Positions 24,127-34,204 of a stretch of DNA of 64,000 nucleotides are shown here, piece by piece. The DNA lies in contig NZ_JAPDDS010000001.1 in the NCBI RefSeq assembly GCF_025950085.1, forward strand, positions 558,001 to 622,000, in the 5' to 3' direction. Under the pieces are notes generated by a model. It did not search any database. It had not been told where the DNA came from and worked only from the letters and a program-made list of their open reading frames with translations. Positions within the stretch are counted from its first letter, which is position 1, and every line of letters starts with the position of its first letter. The DNA is from Luteolibacter flavescens (lineage in GTDB: Bacteria > Verrucomicrobiota > Verrucomicrobiia > Verrucomicrobiales > Akkermansiaceae). The position numbers and the translations under genes were made by a program.

Positions 24127-26682
24127 ATGAGTCGTCGCCGATTCCCCTCCCTGATGTTGTTTGTCGTGGCGCTGTGGTTCTTCACGATATGGTCTGCCAG
24201 TCCTTCTCACGCAGCCACCTTTTCTGATTCCGATTGGTCCAGCCTGCGGGGAGCGACGGGAACGAATGGCCGGGTGCAGGCCTTGGCTAAGGATGCCGCC
24301 GGGAATATCTATCTCGGAGGCCAGTTTACCACGGCGGGCTCCATCACGGCTCAATCCATTGCCAAGTGGGATGGCTTCGCCTGGTCGGCGATGGGTTCCG
24401 GGATACCAGGTGGCAATGTGAAGGCCATCGTGGTCGTCGGGACCGATGTTTATGTCGGGGGCGACTTCACGGCTGTCGGAAGCATTCCCGCCAACCACAT
24501 CGCGAAATGGAATGGCACGACCTGGTCAGCGGTCGGCACCGGCATGAATGGCCCCGTCAACGCATTGGCCGTGGACAGTGCAAACAACGTGTATGCCGGA
24601 GGAGCCTTCAACATGGTGAACGGCTCTCCGGCCAATGCAGTCGCACGCTGGGATGGCAGCACCTGGGCAGCACTGGGCAATGGTGTCGCCGGATCGGTGA
24701 ACGCTTTGGCAGTTCACGGAAGCGAGGTCTTCGCCGGAGGAGCGTTCACGCAGGCGGGTAGTTCATCCGCCATGTATATCGCGAAATGGAACGGGATCTC
24801 GTGGTCTGCTGTCGGCAGCGGGATGGACAATTTCGTCCACGCCCTGGCCTCGGACGGGACCAATCTATATGCTGGCGGCCAGTTTTTGACCGCTGGCGGG
24901 GTAACCGCACGCCGCGTCGCCAGATGGAGCGGATCCGCATGGTCTGCCATGGGAGAAGGGATCAATAGCACGGTGCGCTCGATTGCCACCGGCGAGGGTA
25001 GGATAATGATTGGAGGCTCATTCAGCGCCACCGGTCCGCTTGCACTGAGCAACTACGCGGAATGGTTCGGCAGCTACTGGAGCGGTGCCGGGGCGGGAAT
25101 CGGGAACATCAGCTCGGAAGTATCCGCCCTCCTCATCCATAACGGCGGGATGCTCGCAGGCGGCACCTTTGCCCAATGCGGCAACGTGACCGTGAACAAT
25201 ATCACCGGATGGGGCGGAGCCATCGGCGTGACCTCCGCCTTCGGTTGGCAGAGGCTTGGCAACGGCGCGAATGGCATCGTCCATGCCATCGCCATCTATG
25301 GAGGCACAGTCTATATCGCCGGTGAATTCACCGCCGTGGACGGCGTGAGGGCGAACCGCATCGCACGCTGGACCGGTTCCACTTGGGAGGCACTCGGGAG
25401 CGGTCTGAACGGCACGGCGAAGTGTCTCGCGGTCAATATCCCGGCGGGAGAGATTTATGTGGGCGGTGAATTCACCACTGCAGGCGGCATCACCGCCACC
25501 ATGGTGGCGAAGTGGAGCGGCAACCCGGGATCGTGGTCGGCGATGGGTGGCGGCATTGTCGCCAATGGCTTCACGAATGCCTCGGTGAACGCCCTCGCTG
25601 TGGATGGCTTCCGCGTGTATGCGGCGGGGAATTTCTGGGGAGCCACGAATTTGTCCGGGGAATTCATCTCGCGGAACATCGCCGTGTGGACCGGCTTCCA
25701 GTGGCAGACCATGGGTGCTGGCTTCAATGTTCCGCTGCATACACTCGCGGTGAACGGGTCAGACGTGTATGTCGGCGGAGCTTTCTCACTCACCACCTCC
25801 GATCCCGGAAATCGCGTGGCGAAATGGAATGGCACGGCATGGTCGCCGGTGGGCGATGGCTTCAACAGCGAGGTCTTCACCTTGGCCTTCAGCGGTGGAC
25901 TCCTCTACGCGGGCGGCAGCTTCACCATGTCCGGCATCACTCCTGTCAGCCGCGTCGCCGTCTGGGACGGGGTCTCCTGGCGCGCCCTCGGGCGAATGGG
26001 ACCGACCGATCAAGTGCGATCGCTGGTCGTCCACAACGGAAATGTCTATGCCACCGGCTTCTTCCATACCGTCGGCGGCTTGAAAACCGGCCACATCACG
26101 AAGTGGAACGGTAGCTGGTGGACCACGCTTGCATCCGGTCTGAATAGCTTCGGCGGACGGGCGCTGGCGATCTCTTCAAGCGGCCATGACCTCTTTGTCG
26201 GAGGATATTTCACCACTGCGGGTGGCACCGTGATGCCTAATATCGCAAGGGCCTACTTCTTCAATGCCCCTACCCCCACCCCGCTCCAGGCGTGGCGCAT
26301 GCAGCACTTCGGCAGCTATGCGAACAGCGGTGCCGGCGCGAACGATGCCGATGCGGACGGAGACGGCATTTCCAATCTGGTTGAGTGGGCATTCCTCACC
26401 GATCCGACGGTGCCTAACGCCTCGCCAATGCAGTTCACCCTCAGCCCGACGCAGGTCGGTATCTCCTATCCGCTTTCCGTTCATGCGGTGCAGATGAATG
26501 CGGTCGGCTTCGTGGACTTCAGTGACACCTTGCTGCCCAATAGTTGGCAATGGACGCAGGTCTCTGGCGGGTTCTCATCCCCCAACTCTAACGTGAACAC
26601 GCTCGACATCACCCATCAGATCCCACGCGCCCAGGTGCCGAAGCGCTTCTACCGCTTGCGGGTGAATGCTCCTGCTGAATAG
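24127..26682 (+). CDS. Large secreted repeat protein with a shared C-terminal module
   Basis: An 851-residue protein with a signal peptide (about 1-30). Residues 35-720 are roughly fifteen 45-50-residue repeats of the form 'VxALAVxGxxVYVGGxFTxAGxxxAxxIAKWNGxxWSAxGxGM', probably a beta-propeller or similar beta-sheet repeat structure. Residues 727-760 hold a Ca-binding-type loop (NDADADGDGISNLVEWAF), and the last about 110 residues end in KRFYRLRV. The same C-terminal arrangement is seen in the CotH protein and the beta-helix protein of this window. The repeats are also similar at DNA level. It is likely surface-exposed or secreted; the role is unknown. It converges on the MMPL gene. Confidence 0.75.
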   Translation: MSRRRFPSLMLFVVALWFFTIWSASPSHAATFSDSDWSSLRGATGTNGRVQALAKDAAGNIYLGGQFTTAGSITAQSIAKWDGFAWSAMGSGIPGGNVKAIVVVGTDVYVGGDFTAVGSIPANHIAKWNGTTWSAVGTGMNGPVNALAVDSANNVYAGGAFNMVNGSPANAVARWDGSTWAALGNGVAGSVNALAVHGSEVFAGGAFTQAGSSSAMYIAKWNGISWSAVGSGMDNFVHALASDGTNLYAGGQFLTAGGVTARRVARWSGSAWSAMGEGINSTVRSIATGEGRIMIGGSFSATGPLALSNYAEWFGSYWSGAGAGIGNISSEVSALLIHNGGMLAGGTFAQCGNVTVNNITGWGGAIGVTSAFGWQRLGNGANGIVHAIAIYGGTVYIAGEFTAVDGVRANRIARWTGSTWEALGSGLNGTAKCLAVNIPAGEIYVGGEFTTAGGITATMVAKWSGNPGSWSAMGGGIVANGFTNASVNALAVDGFRVYAAGNFWGATNLSGEFISRNIAVWTGFQWQTMGAGFNVPLHTLAVNGSDVYVGGAFSLTTSDPGNRVAKWNGTAWSPVGDGFNSEVFTLAFSGGLLYAGGSFTMSGITPVSRVAVWDGVSWRALGRMGPTDQVRSLVVHNGNVYATGFFHTVGGLKTGHITKWNGSWWTTLASGLNSFGGRALAISSSGHDLFVGGYFTTAGGTVMPNIARAYFFNAPTPTPLQAWRMQHFGSYANSGAGANDADADGDGISNLVEWAFLTDPTVPNASPMQFTLSPTQVGISYPLSVHAVQMNAVGFVDFSDTLLPNSWQWTQVSGGFSSPNSNVNTLDITHQIPRAQVPKRFYRLRVNAPAE

Positions 26683-26685
26683 TGT

Positions 26686-29121
26686 TTACGCCTCTTTCGC
26701 TGCTCCCCGCGAGTGCCATCCGGGCAGAAGGAAAATCGAGAAGGCCATCGAAAGCAGGATGCCGATCACGGCCACCTGACCGAGGCTGGCCAGCGCATCG
26801 CTTGAGGAAAACATCAGCGAGCCGAAGCCGATGACATTCGAGGCACCGCAGAAAAGCAGCGCCTTGCCCGTGCCATTCCAGAGTTCCTTGAAGCACATGC
26901 CGGTCCGGCGCAGCGTGAGGGTCACATGGATGGCGTAGTCGATGCCCGTGCCGAGCAGCAGCGGCGTGGCCATGAGGTTCACGAAATTCCACTTCAACCC
27001 GAAGAGCGTCATCACCGCGAGCAGCACGAGCGTGCTGATGATCATGGTGAACAGCGCCAGCCCGACATCGCGCACGCGGCGGAAGATGATGAACATCATT
27101 CCTAACAGGATCACCCCCATCGGCAGCAGCATACGGGTCACGTCCTCTTTCACGAGACCTGCGATAGCAGGCTTGAAGAGGCTCCATCCGCTGAGCCAGA
27201 TACCCTCGGCATTCAGCTCGCGCAGCCGCGGATAGCCCGGCGTGAGAGGATCGACAGACGGGTCCGGCAGCACCGAGCCGAGGACGAGTCCCCCACCCTC
27301 GTCATTCCGTTGAACGAAAAGGCGCATGATCTCACGCGCGGCGGGCGAGGCCGGGTAAAAGCCAGGCTCGGCTTTCTCCAGGAAAGCGAAGACCTGCCGT
27401 CCCAGCGCGGTGCCCGCTTCCGTGAAGCCTGTCTCATCCGCAGCGGCGAGCAGGCGCGGAGCATCCCGTGCGATGGCGAGCAGCGCATCCCGATTCGCCT
27501 TCTGCTTCTCCGGATCCGGCCACCATGCGGACGGCAGCGCTGCCTCCATGAGCACGCCTCCCTTTTCCGCTGCTGCCAGCCTCGACTCCGCCTCGGCAAG
27601 CCGCGAGAGCATCGTCGTATCGTCAGATGCCTGCACCACCAGACGGAGCAAGCGCGGGTCCTTGTCCGGGAATTTTTCCCGCATGCGCTCGAAGGCTTCC
27701 ATCGCCGTGCTGTTGCGAGGGCGCATGATCTTCGAGTCGAATTCCACGCCCGGCATGCCCTTCCACGCGAGGATGGCGAAGGCAGCCATGCAGATGCCGA
27801 CAGTGATCATCCATGATCGGCGGCGGCGCGGGATCCACTTCGCCTCGTCCTCGGCCGGTGCTCGGTCCACGCCGAACTTCGCCACCCACGGGAGGTAGAA
27901 GTGGATCATGAGAATGCCCGCGGCAAGCAGGCCCCAGCCGACGATCGAGCCGAGCTGCGCCATGCCGGGCAGGCCGCCGAGATTCAGCGCAGAGAAGACA
28001 ATGGCCGTGGTGAGCGCACCGCAGAGGACCGGCCGACCGCTCGCGAGCAAGAGCTTCTTGCGATCGTGCCCAGCCACCTTTGCCTCCTGGCAAATCACCA
28101 AACCGTAGTCCGTCGCGAGGCCGATCAGGATCTCCGCCGAGGCCAGCGCCATGATGGACAGCTCGCCATAGATCCAGCCCGCGACACCGAGCGCCACGGC
28201 AAAGACGAGGCACAGCGTGAGCACCAGTCCATGCAGCAGCATCAGCCGCCGCTGCATCCACCAGAAGAGCAGCGCGATCAGCGTGAGCGTGAGGCCGATG
28301 GAGCCGCTCATGTCCTTCTCCATCGCCATGCCGATCTCCGAGGAAAACGCGGGTTCACCTGTTAGGGAAACGCGCGCGATCTGGGGTCGATCCTCGGGCT
28401 GCAGTGACGATGAAGAGGGATCAGGCTCATGGGTCGAGGTATCGAGGGACGCCTGCCAATTCCTGATCGAGCCGCGGACGGAATCGAGCCACGCACCGGC
28501 CTCGCGATAGCCGGGCACCTCCCCCGGAGCATCCAGGAAGATGAGATGCGCGGTGCCGTCGGCGCTGGTGAAATTCGCCCCACCTCCGCCGCCGGACGAG
28601 CCAAGCACGTCCGCCACCGCGGGATGACCGAGAAAGCCGAAGGGATCGTGCGCCTGCATCGCGAGGTCCTGCCCCGAGAGCGAGGTCGCGATTTCCTCCA
28701 AAGCGGCATCCAGGGTGGCCTGCGATTTTTCCTCGGAAAGCCGCTCCGCAAGCGCGCGGACATCGTCAGGGTCACCATTCAGCCACAGGTAGGCGAGCAA
28801 TTCGGAGAGGCCTTGGGGATCGGCCACCCACTGCGGCTGCCAGCGCGCGCGCTTCACCACGCCGTCTTTTTCCAGATGCGCGGCCAGCGATTCGGCGAGC
28901 TTCGTCGGTGCGTGGTCTTCGTCTGTTGAATCCGTCTCAAGCAGGAGGATCGCCTCATCCTGCCGTGCGAATGCCTGATGCTGCGCCTTCAGCCCCTTCA
29001 CCTCCGGCAGCTCGCCGGGAAGCATCGAGAGGATGTCCGTGTCGAATTTCAGCCGCGTGATTCCCAGCGCCGCCACGGCAATCGCCGCGACGAGCATAAG
29101 GTGAAGCCACCATTTCCGCAT
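26686..29121 (-). CDS. MMPL/RND-family exporter
   Basis: 811 residues from the ATG at 29121 (the frame is open to a TTG at 29163). It has the duplicated MMPL layout: TM1, a large periplasmic loop, and five TM helices with ILIGLATDYGLVICQE; then a second TM, a second loop and five more TM helices with TPLLLGTGIDYAIHVTLTLR. The acidic/Tyr pairs in those two stretches (ATDYG, GIDYA) are the proton-relay positions. Members of this branch (near HpnN) move hydrophobic compounds such as hopanoids or lipids; the cargo here is unknown. It follows the BatA-like gene on the same strand after 72 bases and may be cotranscribed with it. Confidence 0.85.
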   Translation of the reverse strand: MRKWWLHLMLVAAIAVAALGITRLKFDTDILSMLPGELPEVKGLKAQHQAFARQDEAILLLETDSTDEDHAPTKLAESLAAHLEKDGVVKRARWQPQWVADPQGLSELLAYLWLNGDPDDVRALAERLSEEKSQATLDAALEEIATSLSGQDLAMQAHDPFGFLGHPAVADVLGSSGGGGGANFTSADGTAHLIFLDAPGEVPGYREAGAWLDSVRGSIRNWQASLDTSTHEPDPSSSSLQPEDRPQIARVSLTGEPAFSSEIGMAMEKDMSGSIGLTLTLIALLFWWMQRRLMLLHGLVLTLCLVFAVALGVAGWIYGELSIMALASAEILIGLATDYGLVICQEAKVAGHDRKKLLLASGRPVLCGALTTAIVFSALNLGGLPGMAQLGSIVGWGLLAAGILMIHFYLPWVAKFGVDRAPAEDEAKWIPRRRRSWMITVGICMAAFAILAWKGMPGVEFDSKIMRPRNSTAMEAFERMREKFPDKDPRLLRLVVQASDDTTMLSRLAEAESRLAAAEKGGVLMEAALPSAWWPDPEKQKANRDALLAIARDAPRLLAAADETGFTEAGTALGRQVFAFLEKAEPGFYPASPAAREIMRLFVQRNDEGGGLVLGSVLPDPSVDPLTPGYPRLRELNAEGIWLSGWSLFKPAIAGLVKEDVTRMLLPMGVILLGMMFIIFRRVRDVGLALFTMIISTLVLLAVMTLFGLKWNFVNLMATPLLLGTGIDYAIHVTLTLRRTGMCFKELWNGTGKALLFCGASNVIGFGSLMFSSSDALASLGQVAVIGILLSMAFSIFLLPGWHSRGAAKEA

Positions 29122-29193
29122 GGCGCGGAGGCTAGGAGGGAATGCGCGAGCGCCAAGACGCAAAACCGTCCACCTGCCGGTGGCTTGCGAGGC

Positions 29194-32010
29194 TTACTTC
29201 CAAACTGCTTCCTGACCGAAATCGACCCGGATATTCTCGGCGGACCTCCGGTTCCGGGAGACCCAGCGGGCAAGGACGCTCTCAAGGATGAAAAGAATTA
29301 AGCCTGCGACAGCGAGGAGCTTCCAGATTTCGCGGCCGAAGCCCTTGCCCTGGAGCACGCCGACCATGTCCGCCACGGACGAGGGCTGCAGGAGGTCGGC
29401 ATGCTTCCGGACGAGCGCCAGATCGTCGGGCGTGCGTGATTCGAAACGGCTTTCGCCCGGATCACTGAGAACCGCGACGGGAAGCGTGGACTTCTCGGGA
29501 ATGCCTAGCAGTCCCTGAAGTTCCTCATCCGGCGTGACCTGATAGATCCCCGGCACGGCAGAGCCACCGATGGCCAACTCCCGCCCGACTCGTGCGGGCC
29601 TCAGCATCGCCTGGCGGGGAGATCCCGTGGGATCGACCACGCGCATCGGCTCACCAGCTTCGCGGACCTTCTCCGGCCGGAATGCATGAGCCGGAATGAT
29701 TTGGCGGGTGCCACCGGGAGGCGTCCAGTAGAGGCGGGCGTAGGCATCCCCGCCTTCTTCATAATACTTCGCAATGAATGGCACGGCCTTGCCTTTCTCC
29801 AAGGTCACCTTGCCAAGCTCCTTCCGACCCCAACCGGTCTCGTAGGATTTGTCGCCGATGCGGAGTTGCAGCACGTCGTCCACCTCGGCGGTGAGCTCGT
29901 ATTCCCCCGTCTCCGCCGGGAGGAGCTGACCGCGCCACTCGATGGAGAAGCGGTCATTTGGCAGGCGTTTGTCCGGCTTCTGATCGCCCCAGCGGAAGTC
30001 GATGGAGGAATCCGTACGCACGAACTTTGGCTGCCCCTTCCACTCGCGGTTCGCCCAGTAGCTGGCAGTCAGCCCGCCTGACGAACCATGCATCGCCACG
30101 GACGGACTCCACGCAGCCTCCACATTCAGGTCCACTCCCCTGCCCGCCGACCATGCGACCAGCTCGTGGACCAGCGGGACGAAGCCACGCAGCGCCGGGA
30201 GATTGCCCGAGCGGGCATCGAAGGCGCAGGTGGCGAGCAAAGTACGACCATTGCCGTAGTTCTTCGCCGCCAGGAAAGGATCGCCATTCAGGAAGGCCGC
30301 GACGGGCACCCCTCCGATCGCCTCGCCGGTCTTCCGCCACTGTTTCACCTTGGCCGTCGCGAGGTCTGAATTCTTCTCATCCTTGAAGAGAGCCACCGCC
30401 TCATGAAGAAAGGTCGCCGGAGAAGGCGACACCCCATCGGCGTCCACCGCCACATCACCCAGCGGCATCGGCAGCAGCGGACCATCGCCCCCGGTCCATT
30501 GATTGTAGAAGGCAGCCTCGGCGCGTGGTCCCGCGATGATCATGAGGCCCGCGCCATCATTGACCGCGGCGGCGATCTTCGACGCAAGCCGCTCCGGCAA
30601 ACGGGGGACGTCCGCGAGGACGATCACCGCACGCCCTTCGAGATCGCCGTCCTTCAATTCCGGAGCCGGAATCACCTCGGGATCCATCAGGTAGTCCTTG
30701 CCAGCGGTCTTGCCGCGGCGCAGGTCGGACGTGGGGGCGAGAGCCAGAGCCGAATACCCGGCAGCCCTTTCGAAGAACGAACCCGCGGGATTTCCATCCA
30801 CCAGCAGCACCGGGAGATTCGCCCGCACGTTGACGACACGCTCCGCCTCATCATCCGCGGCGAGGTCGTCGCGGGCATCGATCCGCACCGTGATTGCCTG
30901 CGGTCCGGGTTGGGAAAAACGATGGCTGAATTCGACGCTCTCCCTCTGCCCCGCGACGAGCAGCCCCACCGGTTTCTCACCTGTCTTCGCTCCACCGATT
31001 TCCAGGCTCACCGCCCCGGGAGTGACGGCTTCCGTGCCGGTATTCTCCACCGTCACGCGCAGCGTCACCTCGCGATCCGTGCCCACCACGCTCCTGGAAA
31101 AATCGATGCCCGCGATGGAGACATTCCGCAGCGTCGGCGAGACGCCGTAGTCGCGCAGCAGGAGCTTCGGCTTCGAGGGCATGGCCTGCCAGGCCTCGCC
31201 GAGACCGTCCCACGCATTCGGATTGTCGAATCGCCAACCCGCACGCTGGGCATCGGTGAATACGATGATTTCCTTCGAGGCATTCGTCCCTTCTGCAAGT
31301 CCGAGCGTCGCAACGCCCAGCGCCTCATGCGCGCGGAACGTGCCGCCGATCAGCTTGAGCGAATCCAGCACGCCGAGCACATCGGCGCGATGCGTGAGAG
31401 GAGCCGCGGTCTTCGCCTCCGGCGCCGGGCCGCCGAGCACGACGAGGAATGCGGTGCCGCGTGGCGCGTCTTTCACGAGTTGCTTCGCCTCCTCCACCGC
31501 CTTGCTGAAGACGGTCCTGCCATCCAGTGACAGATCCATCGAGGACGAGGCATCGATGACCAGCGCGACGTCGCGACGCCCGCTCGCTTCGAAGCGCTTC
31601 AGATTCAGCGTGCGCTCCATGAAGACCAGGCCGACAGCCGCGAGCAGAAGTACGATGGAGGACATCCGGAGGATCCATTTCCCCTTTCCACCCAGGACAA
31701 ACGATCCCCCGAACAAAGCGATCCCGACCAGTGCCGCGGGCAGCACGAACATCCACGGGACGCTGGAATCCGGCGGCACGAAGGGCCGGGCGATGGCCAA
31801 TGCCACCAGACCTAACAGGAGGCAACGCGCGGCCATCAGCAGCAGGTCCTCCCACTCCATTTTCCGGCGGCGCATCGCCACCGTGTCGAAGAGGAAACGC
31901 ATCGCCCCCCAGTCGATCGGCTTCGCGGCCTGCCGCCGCACGAGATGGATGACGATGGGAATCGCCACCGCGCCGAGGCCAGCCAGAAGCCATGGATTGA
32001 GGAAAAGCAT
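29194..32010 (-). CDS. BatA-type membrane protein with vWA and an inserted PA14 domain
   Basis: A 938-residue protein. Residues 1-85 are the BatA N-terminal domain (MLFLNPWLLAGLGAVAIPIV, then IHLVRRQ and a second membrane helix). A third hydrophobic pair is near 90-130. A von Willebrand A domain starts near 150, with the MIDAS motif DASSSMD. Residues 310-400 look like an adhesion-type beta domain and 400-600 a glutaminase-like fold. Residues 645-775 match PA14 (TASYWANREWKG, FSIEWRGQLLPAETGEYELT, ARLYWTPPGG), a carbohydrate-binding module. A final membrane helix is near 895-915. The ATG follows the DUF58 TAG directly. The PA14 insertion is unusual for this family. Confidence 0.85.
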   Translation of the reverse strand: MLFLNPWLLAGLGAVAIPIVIHLVRRQAAKPIDWGAMRFLFDTVAMRRRKMEWEDLLLMAARCLLLGLVALAIARPFVPPDSSVPWMFVLPAALVGIALFGGSFVLGGKGKWILRMSSIVLLLAAVGLVFMERTLNLKRFEASGRRDVALVIDASSSMDLSLDGRTVFSKAVEEAKQLVKDAPRGTAFLVVLGGPAPEAKTAAPLTHRADVLGVLDSLKLIGGTFRAHEALGVATLGLAEGTNASKEIIVFTDAQRAGWRFDNPNAWDGLGEAWQAMPSKPKLLLRDYGVSPTLRNVSIAGIDFSRSVVGTDREVTLRVTVENTGTEAVTPGAVSLEIGGAKTGEKPVGLLVAGQRESVEFSHRFSQPGPQAITVRIDARDDLAADDEAERVVNVRANLPVLLVDGNPAGSFFERAAGYSALALAPTSDLRRGKTAGKDYLMDPEVIPAPELKDGDLEGRAVIVLADVPRLPERLASKIAAAVNDGAGLMIIAGPRAEAAFYNQWTGGDGPLLPMPLGDVAVDADGVSPSPATFLHEAVALFKDEKNSDLATAKVKQWRKTGEAIGGVPVAAFLNGDPFLAAKNYGNGRTLLATCAFDARSGNLPALRGFVPLVHELVAWSAGRGVDLNVEAAWSPSVAMHGSSGGLTASYWANREWKGQPKFVRTDSSIDFRWGDQKPDKRLPNDRFSIEWRGQLLPAETGEYELTAEVDDVLQLRIGDKSYETGWGRKELGKVTLEKGKAVPFIAKYYEEGGDAYARLYWTPPGGTRQIIPAHAFRPEKVREAGEPMRVVDPTGSPRQAMLRPARVGRELAIGGSAVPGIYQVTPDEELQGLLGIPEKSTLPVAVLSDPGESRFESRTPDDLALVRKHADLLQPSSVADMVGVLQGKGFGREIWKLLAVAGLILFILESVLARWVSRNRRSAENIRVDFGQEAVWK

Positions 32011-32937
32011 CTACTTCCGCCCTCCCAGATAGCGCAGCAGCGTATCCTGCAGCGGGGTTTTCGTATTCACGGCCACGTAGTCGGCGCGGAGCTTGCCACA
32101 TGCGGAGTCGATGCGCTTCACGAAGTCGCGGATCTTCTCGAGATAGGCCGCACGGACCGCCTGCGGGTCGATCCGCAGCATGGCATCGATACCCTCCAGA
32201 TCGCGGAAGCGCTGGAAGCTCTTGAAGGGAAAGGTCAGCTCTTCCTCCGCCATCAAGTGGAAGATGACCAGCTCATGCTGGCGGAAGTCGAAGTGATGCA
32301 GCGCCTCGATGACTTTCACCGGATCGTCAAAGAGATCGCTGATCAGGATCACCAGCCCACGCCTGGGAATGCGTTCGGCCACGCCATGGAGCACACCGCC
32401 GACATCCGTATCGGCTCCCGCTTCGGTCGCATGCAGGTCTTCCAAGATACGACGCACCTGGCTCGGCCTGCTACCCGCGCGGATGAAGCTGCGGACCTCC
32501 TTGTCAAAGGTCACCAGCCCCGCGGCGTCGCCTTGCTTCACGAAGAGATACGACAGCGCGGCGGCGAGGTGCTTGGCATACTCCAGCTTGGAAAGCGGCA
32601 CCTCCCCCATCTTCGCGGCGTGGTCGCCCGTGTATTTCATCGAGCCCGACACATCGATGGCGAGGGTTGCGCGGAGGTTCGTCTCCTCGATGTACTGGCG
32701 GATCACGTTGCGGTCGCTCTTCGCGATGACGCGCCAGTCGAGGTCCTTCGGATCATCCCCGGGGACGTATTCGCGGTGCTCGGCGAATTCCACCGAGAAG
32801 CCCTTGTCCGGCGAGCTGTGCCGGCCCGTCAGCGTGCCTTGCATGCGGCGCCGCGCATACCACTCCAGCCGCTTCATCACGCCCATTGTCTCCGCCGGGA
32901 GCAGGCGCATGCAGTCGGGGAGCTTGAGGGAATCCAT
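32011..32937 (-). CDS. DUF58 domain protein of the MoxR-associated operon
   Basis: A 308-residue protein with the DUF58 signature GRHSSPDKGFSVEFAEHREY, PGDDPKDLDWRVIAKSD and a vWA-like core with a MIDAS-type DVSGSM. It is an accessory to MoxR ATPases and is thought to help assemble or activate membrane or periplasmic complexes. It has no membrane segment. Its stop TAG abuts the ATG of the BatA-like gene, so the two are coupled. Upstream lies the long inverted repeat at 32945-33060. Confidence 0.92.
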   Translation of the reverse strand: MDSLKLPDCMRLLPAETMGVMKRLEWYARRRMQGTLTGRHSSPDKGFSVEFAEHREYVPGDDPKDLDWRVIAKSDRNVIRQYIEETNLRATLAIDVSGSMKYTGDHAAKMGEVPLSKLEYAKHLAAALSYLFVKQGDAAGLVTFDKEVRSFIRAGSRPSQVRRILEDLHATEAGADTDVGGVLHGVAERIPRRGLVILISDLFDDPVKVIEALHHFDFRQHELVIFHLMAEEELTFPFKSFQRFRDLEGIDAMLRIDPQAVRAAYLEKIRDFVKRIDSACGKLRADYVAVNTKTPLQDTLLRYLGGRK

Positions 32938-32944
32938 GGGGGAA

Positions 32945-33060
32945 GTTGAGAGTGAGGGGTTGAGAGTTGAGAGTCAGAAGTCAGAGAGTGGGCATCGGTT
33001 GATAAGGAGTGCCGGGTTTGATTGCCTTTCACTCTCGACCCTCAACCCCACACTCTCAAC
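32945..33060. repeat. Long imperfect inverted repeat between moxR-like and DUF58 genes
   Basis: A left arm (32945-32974) starting GTTGAGAGTGAGGGG pairs with the reverse complement of a right arm (33031-33060) at 27 of 30 positions; the spacer is 56 bases. Each arm itself is made of repeats of the unit GTTGAGAGT or close variants. In the minus-strand transcript it begins 6 bases after the MoxR stop and ends 8 bases before the DUF58 start. It could be a REP-like element or a stem that shields the DUF58 start. Confidence 0.75.
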
Positions 33061-33066
33061 TCCTCT

Positions 33067-34074
<1,008 letters not shown>

Positions 34075-34204
34075 GATCCCGGCGACTACGCACCGGAGCG
34101 TATCCAAATTGCAGGCGAAAAACTGGGAACCGTCATTTTCCTCAAAGTGGCACATCAAGCGGTCGCGCTGGTCAAAGGGCGGCGTCCCCACTTACCCTCC
34201 GTCC

